From Sphingobium baderi (GTDB taxonomy: Bacteria; Pseudomonadota; Alphaproteobacteria; Sphingomonadales; Sphingomonadaceae), in the NCBI RefSeq assembly GCF_001456115.1, contig NZ_CP013271.1, forward strand, positions 1 through 6,108: 6,108 bases of DNA. The letters run 5' to 3'. Shown here in pieces: positions 4,172-6,108 of this stretch (positions are counted from its first letter, which is position 1; every line of letters starts with the position of its first letter). The notes under the pieces are model-generated. The model did not search any database and was not told the DNA's origin. It saw only the letters and a list, made by a program, of their open reading frames with translations. A program made the position numbers and the translations under genes.

Positions 4172-4433
4172 AATAGAACCTCGCTTCGTGCTTTTCTGCC
4201 GGACGCAGGCTGATAGCGCGGATCGCATCGTCATGAGAGCCCTCGGTGAACACCAGCACGTGCAGGCGATCACCGATCATGCCCAGGGCGACGAAGCGGA
4301 CCTCTCCATAATCGAAGCGATCATCCTCGCGCTCAAACGCCGTGTCCCAATCGAACCGTTCCGCAGCCTGTAAGGATAGGCCATGCTTAGCGATATTGGC
4401 TTCATCCTTGGCCGGGTCGAACTCGATTTCCAT
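4158..4433 (-). CDS. brnT: BrnT-family toxin (DUF497)
   Basis: The 91-residue protein is full length for BrnT, a RelE-fold ribonuclease toxin. It shows the N-terminal FDPAKDEANIAKHGLS, the central VRFVALGMIGDRLHVLVFTE and the C-terminal DDAIRAISLRPAEKHEARFY, all family hallmarks. I chose the ATG at 4433 because family proteins begin just before FDPAK. An ATG at 4451 would add six residues, and neither has a clear ribosome site. A candidate promoter (TTGTCC at 4468-4463, 17 bases, TACAAA at 4444-4439) would begin the transcript at or near 4433, so the message could be leaderless. The gene overlaps brnA by 14 bases. The pair probably stabilises the plasmid by post-segregational killing. Confidence 0.9.
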   Translation of the reverse strand: MEIEFDPAKDEANIAKHGLSLQAAERFDWDTAFEREDDRFDYGEVRFVALGMIGDRLHVLVFTEGSHDDAIRAISLRPAEKHEARFYYGQV

Positions 4434-4437
4434 GATA

Positions 4438-4490
4438 TTTTGTACACCCATTAAATCGGGCGGACAACATTTTTTGTGCACCCATAAATT
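4438..4490. promoter_or_regulatory. Candidate BrnTA operator: two direct repeats with palindromic cores
   Basis: TTTTGTACACCCAT (4438-4451) and TTTTGTGCACCCAT (4472-4485) differ at one of 14 bases and are both followed by an AT-rich tail. Each has a palindromic core (TGTACA and GTGCAC). They bracket the putative brnT promoter, and the first overlaps its -10 box, so binding of a BrnT-BrnA complex there would repress the operon. The spacing of 34 bp is close to three helical turns. The function is inferred from position. Confidence 0.55.
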
Positions 4491-4496
4491 GCTGCC

Positions 4497-4934
4497 CTAT
4501 TTCGCCTGCAACGGCACCCACTTGCCCTTGCAGGTCTGGGCTTTGGCGTCCCATCGTGCGGTGCATCCGTATAACTGGCGCTCGATCTTGGGTTCCTGCG
4601 CCCAGCGATAGGCGAGGGCCGCGGCGAAGATCAGGCCCAGCCCGATCATGGCGGCGGCGATCCATTCCTTCAGGCGATCCCACCAGACCCCGGCGCTGAT
4701 CCGCTGAAGCTGTCCAGCGGCCCGGTGGAGGGCATCGACCCCTGCGCCTGACTGTGCGGTCCATTCGGCGCGCTGGCGGGCGTCCTGCTCGATCTGGCGG
4801 GACAGGGCGGCGACCTGCTGGGCAACCCCTTCGGCCCCGGCCTTTCGCATGGCGTCGAGCAGGGTGCGATAGTCCGCGCCGGGATCGGTGGGGGGCGGAG
4901 TGTCGAACTCGGCAGGGTCGAAGGGATCAGGCAT
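4497..4934 (-). CDS. Single-span membrane protein of the mobilization region
   Basis: The 145-residue protein has a Pro/Asp-rich N-terminus, a helical region (about 22-80, including QVAALSRQIEQDARQRAEW), one hydrophobic segment at about residues 90-110 (WIAAAMIGLGLIFAAALAY) and a short C-terminal domain with two cysteines (C124, C135). N-terminus inside and C-terminus in the periplasm is likely, where the cysteines could pair. I chose the ATG at 4934, which overlaps the stop of the preceding gene (ATGCCTGA) and has a GGGTGG site about eight bases upstream. A GTG at 4946 abuts its purine stretch without spacing. It is downstream of the TraD-like gene in one operon. RSF1010 MobB is a similarly small, membrane-associated mobilization protein (family knowledge). 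An analogous role in anchoring the relaxosome is inference, not homology. Confidence 0.65.
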   Translation of the reverse strand: MPDPFDPAEFDTPPPTDPGADYRTLLDAMRKAGAEGVAQQVAALSRQIEQDARQRAEWTAQSGAGVDALHRAAGQLQRISAGVWWDRLKEWIAAAMIGLGLIFAAALAYRWAQEPKIERQLYGCTARWDAKAQTCKGKWVPLQAK

Positions 4935-5202
4935 CGGCGGGGCCACCCTTGAAGGTCCAGCCCTCGAACGCCTTGCGGTCCTGATCGCGGCTGATCCGGT
5001 CCAGCAGGTCAGTGAGGCGGGATTCCCATGTGGGGTCTTTCATGGCGGCATCGAGGAGCAGGCCGCCGAGGATGATCTTGCGGCGGGCATCGGCCTTGCG
5101 GTTCAGGGTGGCGGCGCGGGCTTCCAGTGCCTGCAACCGGGCCTTGGCCTGATCGACCCTGCGGCGGGCATTTTCGATAGCCTCTGGCGTTGGAGCGGCC
5201 AT
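4927..5202 (-). CDS. TraD/MobC-like relaxosome accessory protein
   Basis: The 91-residue protein has an N-terminal coiled coil (about residues 5-35) followed by a basic RKADARRKIILGGLLLDAA (35-53) and a C-terminal SRDQDRKAFEGW. The RRKIxLGGLLLxA pattern is typical of the small TraD proteins found next to oriT in Agrobacterium-type and related mobilizable plasmids, and of some MobC-annotated proteins (family knowledge, by eye). Such proteins assist relaxosome assembly at oriT. The ATG at 5202 has a good ribosome site (GAAAGGA, about six bases away). The gene diverges from mobA with oriT between them, the same layout as mobC/mobA in RSF1010 and traCD/traA in Ti plasmids. Its stop overlaps the start of the next gene. 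Confidence 0.75.
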   Translation of the reverse strand: MAAPTPEAIENARRRVDQAKARLQALEARAATLNRKADARRKIILGGLLLDAAMKDPTWESRLTDLLDRISRDQDRKAFEGWTFKGGPADA

Positions 5203-5261
5203 GGTCAATCCTTTCGCTGTGCGATATTGATAGCAGCGGACCCGACCGAACGAAAGAGAGG

Positions 5262-5291
5262 AAGGGCGCACTTATGCAAACTTGCGTTTGC
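5262..5291 (-). other. oriT: Origin of transfer (oriT), MOBQ-type nick region with adjacent hairpin
   Basis: The minus strand reads a perfect hairpin GCAAAC-GCAA-GTTTGC (5291-5276) followed by ATAAGTGCGCCCTT (5275-5262). This closely matches the hairpin plus TAAnTGCGCCCT nick region of RSF1010-family and related MOBQ origins (established knowledge). It lies between the divergent mobA and TraD-like genes, which is the expected place. The nick should fall within or at the edge of the GCGCCCT segment on the minus strand; I do not assign the exact bond. Confidence 0.85.
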
Positions 5292-5297
5292 GTGCGT

Positions 5298-5335
5298 CAG
5301 GGGATACCCCTGAACCCCAGCGGGCTATCGCCCGC
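5298..5335. promoter_or_regulatory. Two further perfect hairpins between oriT and mobA
   Basis: CAGGGG-ATA-CCCCTG (5298-5312) and GCGGGC-TATC-GCCCGC (5320-5335) are both perfect 6-bp stems. With the oriT hairpin they make three consecutive inverted repeats. They probably bind relaxosome proteins, control the mobA promoter, or both. The second is close enough to the mobA start (5371) to affect its messenger RNA. Confidence 0.55.
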
Positions 5336-5370
5336 GCCATGCTCCCGCATGGCAAAGGTAGGGCGCGGCG

Positions 5371-6108
5371 ATGGCGAGCTTCCATCTTGCGGTGAAGACG
5401 ATAGGCCGTTCCGCCGGTCGCAGCGCGACGGCGGCGGCGGCCTATCGTGCGGGCGTCGAAATCACGGACGAGCGCACCGGCCTCGTCCACGATTACACCC
5501 GCAAGCAGGGCGTCGAGCATAGCGCGCTTGTCGTGCCCGCCGACGCCCCGGCGTGGGCCAACGACCGTGCCGCGCTCTGGAACGCCGCCGAGCAGGCCGA
5601 GACGCGCAAGAACTCCACCGTCGCCCGCGAATATGAAATCGCGCTGCCTGCCGAGTTGTCGGCCGAGGCGCGGCGCGAGCTTGCGCTGGACCTCGCACGG
5701 GAGATCAGCGAGCGGCATGGGGTGGCGGTGGACGTGGCGATCCACGCACCAGGTCGCGAGGGCGACCAGCGCAACCACCATGCCCATCTGCTGACGACGA
5801 CGCGGCGGATCGGCCCGGAAGGGCTGGGCGAGAAGACCCGCGAACTGGACCAGAAGACGAGCGGGGAGGTCGAGCGGTGGCGTGGCCGGTGGGCCGAGAT
5901 GCAGAATGCGGCGCTGGAACGGGCGAACGTCCCGGAGCGGGTGGACCATCGCAGCCACCAGCGGCAGGGGATCGAGCAGGAGGCGACCGTGCATATGGGG
6001 CCGAGCGCGACGGCGATGGAACGCCGCGCTGAGCATCAGGCGATGCGGGAGGGGCGGGCCTATGAGCCGGTGACGATGGTGGGCCAGCACAACGCCGGCG
6101 TCATCGAG
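5371..6108 (+). CDS. mobA: MobA/MobL-family relaxase, N-terminal catalytic part (runs off the window)
   Basis: The 246 residues present carry the catalytic domain of the MobA/MobL relaxases, which nick oriT, stay covalently bound to the 5' end and lead the strand into the recipient. The start MASFHLAVKTIGRSAGRSAT aligns by eye with RSF1010 MobA. Tyr25 in AAAAYRAG is at the position of the catalytic tyrosine. The metal-binding histidine motif is NHHAHL at residues 135-140 (H137, H139), with an acidic REYEIALP at 86-93. The ATG at 5371 is chosen because the family starts exactly here. An AGGG at 5360-5363 serves as a moderate ribosome site, and the nearby ATG at 5349 is out of frame. There is no stop before the edge, and the frame fits the piece at 1-474. 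No helicase or primase domain is expected at about 403 residues total. Confidence 0.93.
   Translation, partial: MASFHLAVKTIGRSAGRSATAAAAYRAGVEITDERTGLVHDYTRKQGVEHSALVVPADAPAWANDRAALWNAAEQAETRKNSTVAREYEIALPAELSAEARRELALDLAREISERHGVAVDVAIHAPGREGDQRNHHAHLLTTTRRIGPEGLGEKTRELDQKTSGEVERWRGRWAEMQNAALERANVPERVDHRSHQRQGIEQEATVHMGPSATAMERRAEHQAMREGRAYEPVTMVGQHNAGVIE

Noticed and set aside
5272..6090. Long open frame of 272 codons on the minus strand
   Set aside because: It is the antisense shadow of the clear relaxase gene in high-GC DNA. Its translation is Arg/His/Pro-rich with no recognisable motif.
1..6108. tRNA, rRNA, resistance genes, type IV secretion genes
   Set aside because: I looked for these and saw no supporting sequence. 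The plasmid appears mobilizable but not self-transmissible.

Overview
The window is very probably a complete small mobilizable plasmid of 6108 bp, opened inside its relaxase gene. The last 738 bases encode the N-terminal 246 residues of a MobA/MobL (MOBQ-type) relaxase. The first 474 bases encode a 157-residue C-terminal piece in a compatible frame. Joining the two ends leaves one uninterrupted protein of about 403 residues. The high GC content, the Rep_3-type initiator, the TraD-like relaxosome gene, the BrnT/BrnA pair and the MOBQ oriT suggest an alphaproteobacterium. A sphingomonad is my best guess, but it is an inference from gene style and not a proof.

Layout. (1) 1-474: relaxase C-terminus. 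It is followed by a translationally coupled, AT-richer segment (471-879) holding an uncertain reading frame and a small three-helix membrane protein. (2) 916-1716: a compact transposon-like insertion of 789 bp (922-1710). It has 56-bp perfect terminal inverted repeats starting TGTAGG, a 6-bp target duplication (CCTAGC), and at each end a mirrored series of TGCTC-headed subterminal sites. It carries one 86-residue gene and no transposase. (3) 1762-3165, minus strand: the replication initiator gene, followed by a gene for a helix-turn-helix plus coiled-coil protein that may act in partition or control. (4) 3188-3388: the probable replication origin, with six 22-bp iterons and a large palindrome. 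(5) 3453-4433: a toxin-antitoxin cluster with an intact brnT-brnA pair, a small antitoxin-like gene and a HigA antitoxin fragment without its HTH domain. (6) 4497-5202, minus strand: a small membrane-anchored protein and a TraD/MobC-like protein, which form the divergent arm of the mobilization region. (7) 5262-5335: oriT, with a MOBQ-type nick-region core and three consecutive perfect hairpins, followed by mobA from 5371.

How it fits together. Rep binding to the iterons would start replication, and the rep promoter candidate lies next to the first iteron, which suggests autoregulation. The HTH/coiled-coil protein lies directly downstream of rep, and GGTTC/GAACC boxes upstream of and inside its own gene are candidate binding sites. 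BrnTA could stabilise the plasmid. MobA, the TraD-like protein and oriT would allow mobilization by a helper conjugation apparatus, since no type IV secretion genes are present.

The most interesting object is the non-autonomous element at 922-1710. Its multi-site ends resemble the architecture of the Tn7/Tn402/Mu-type DDE transposons, but I recognise neither its terminal sequence nor its cargo.
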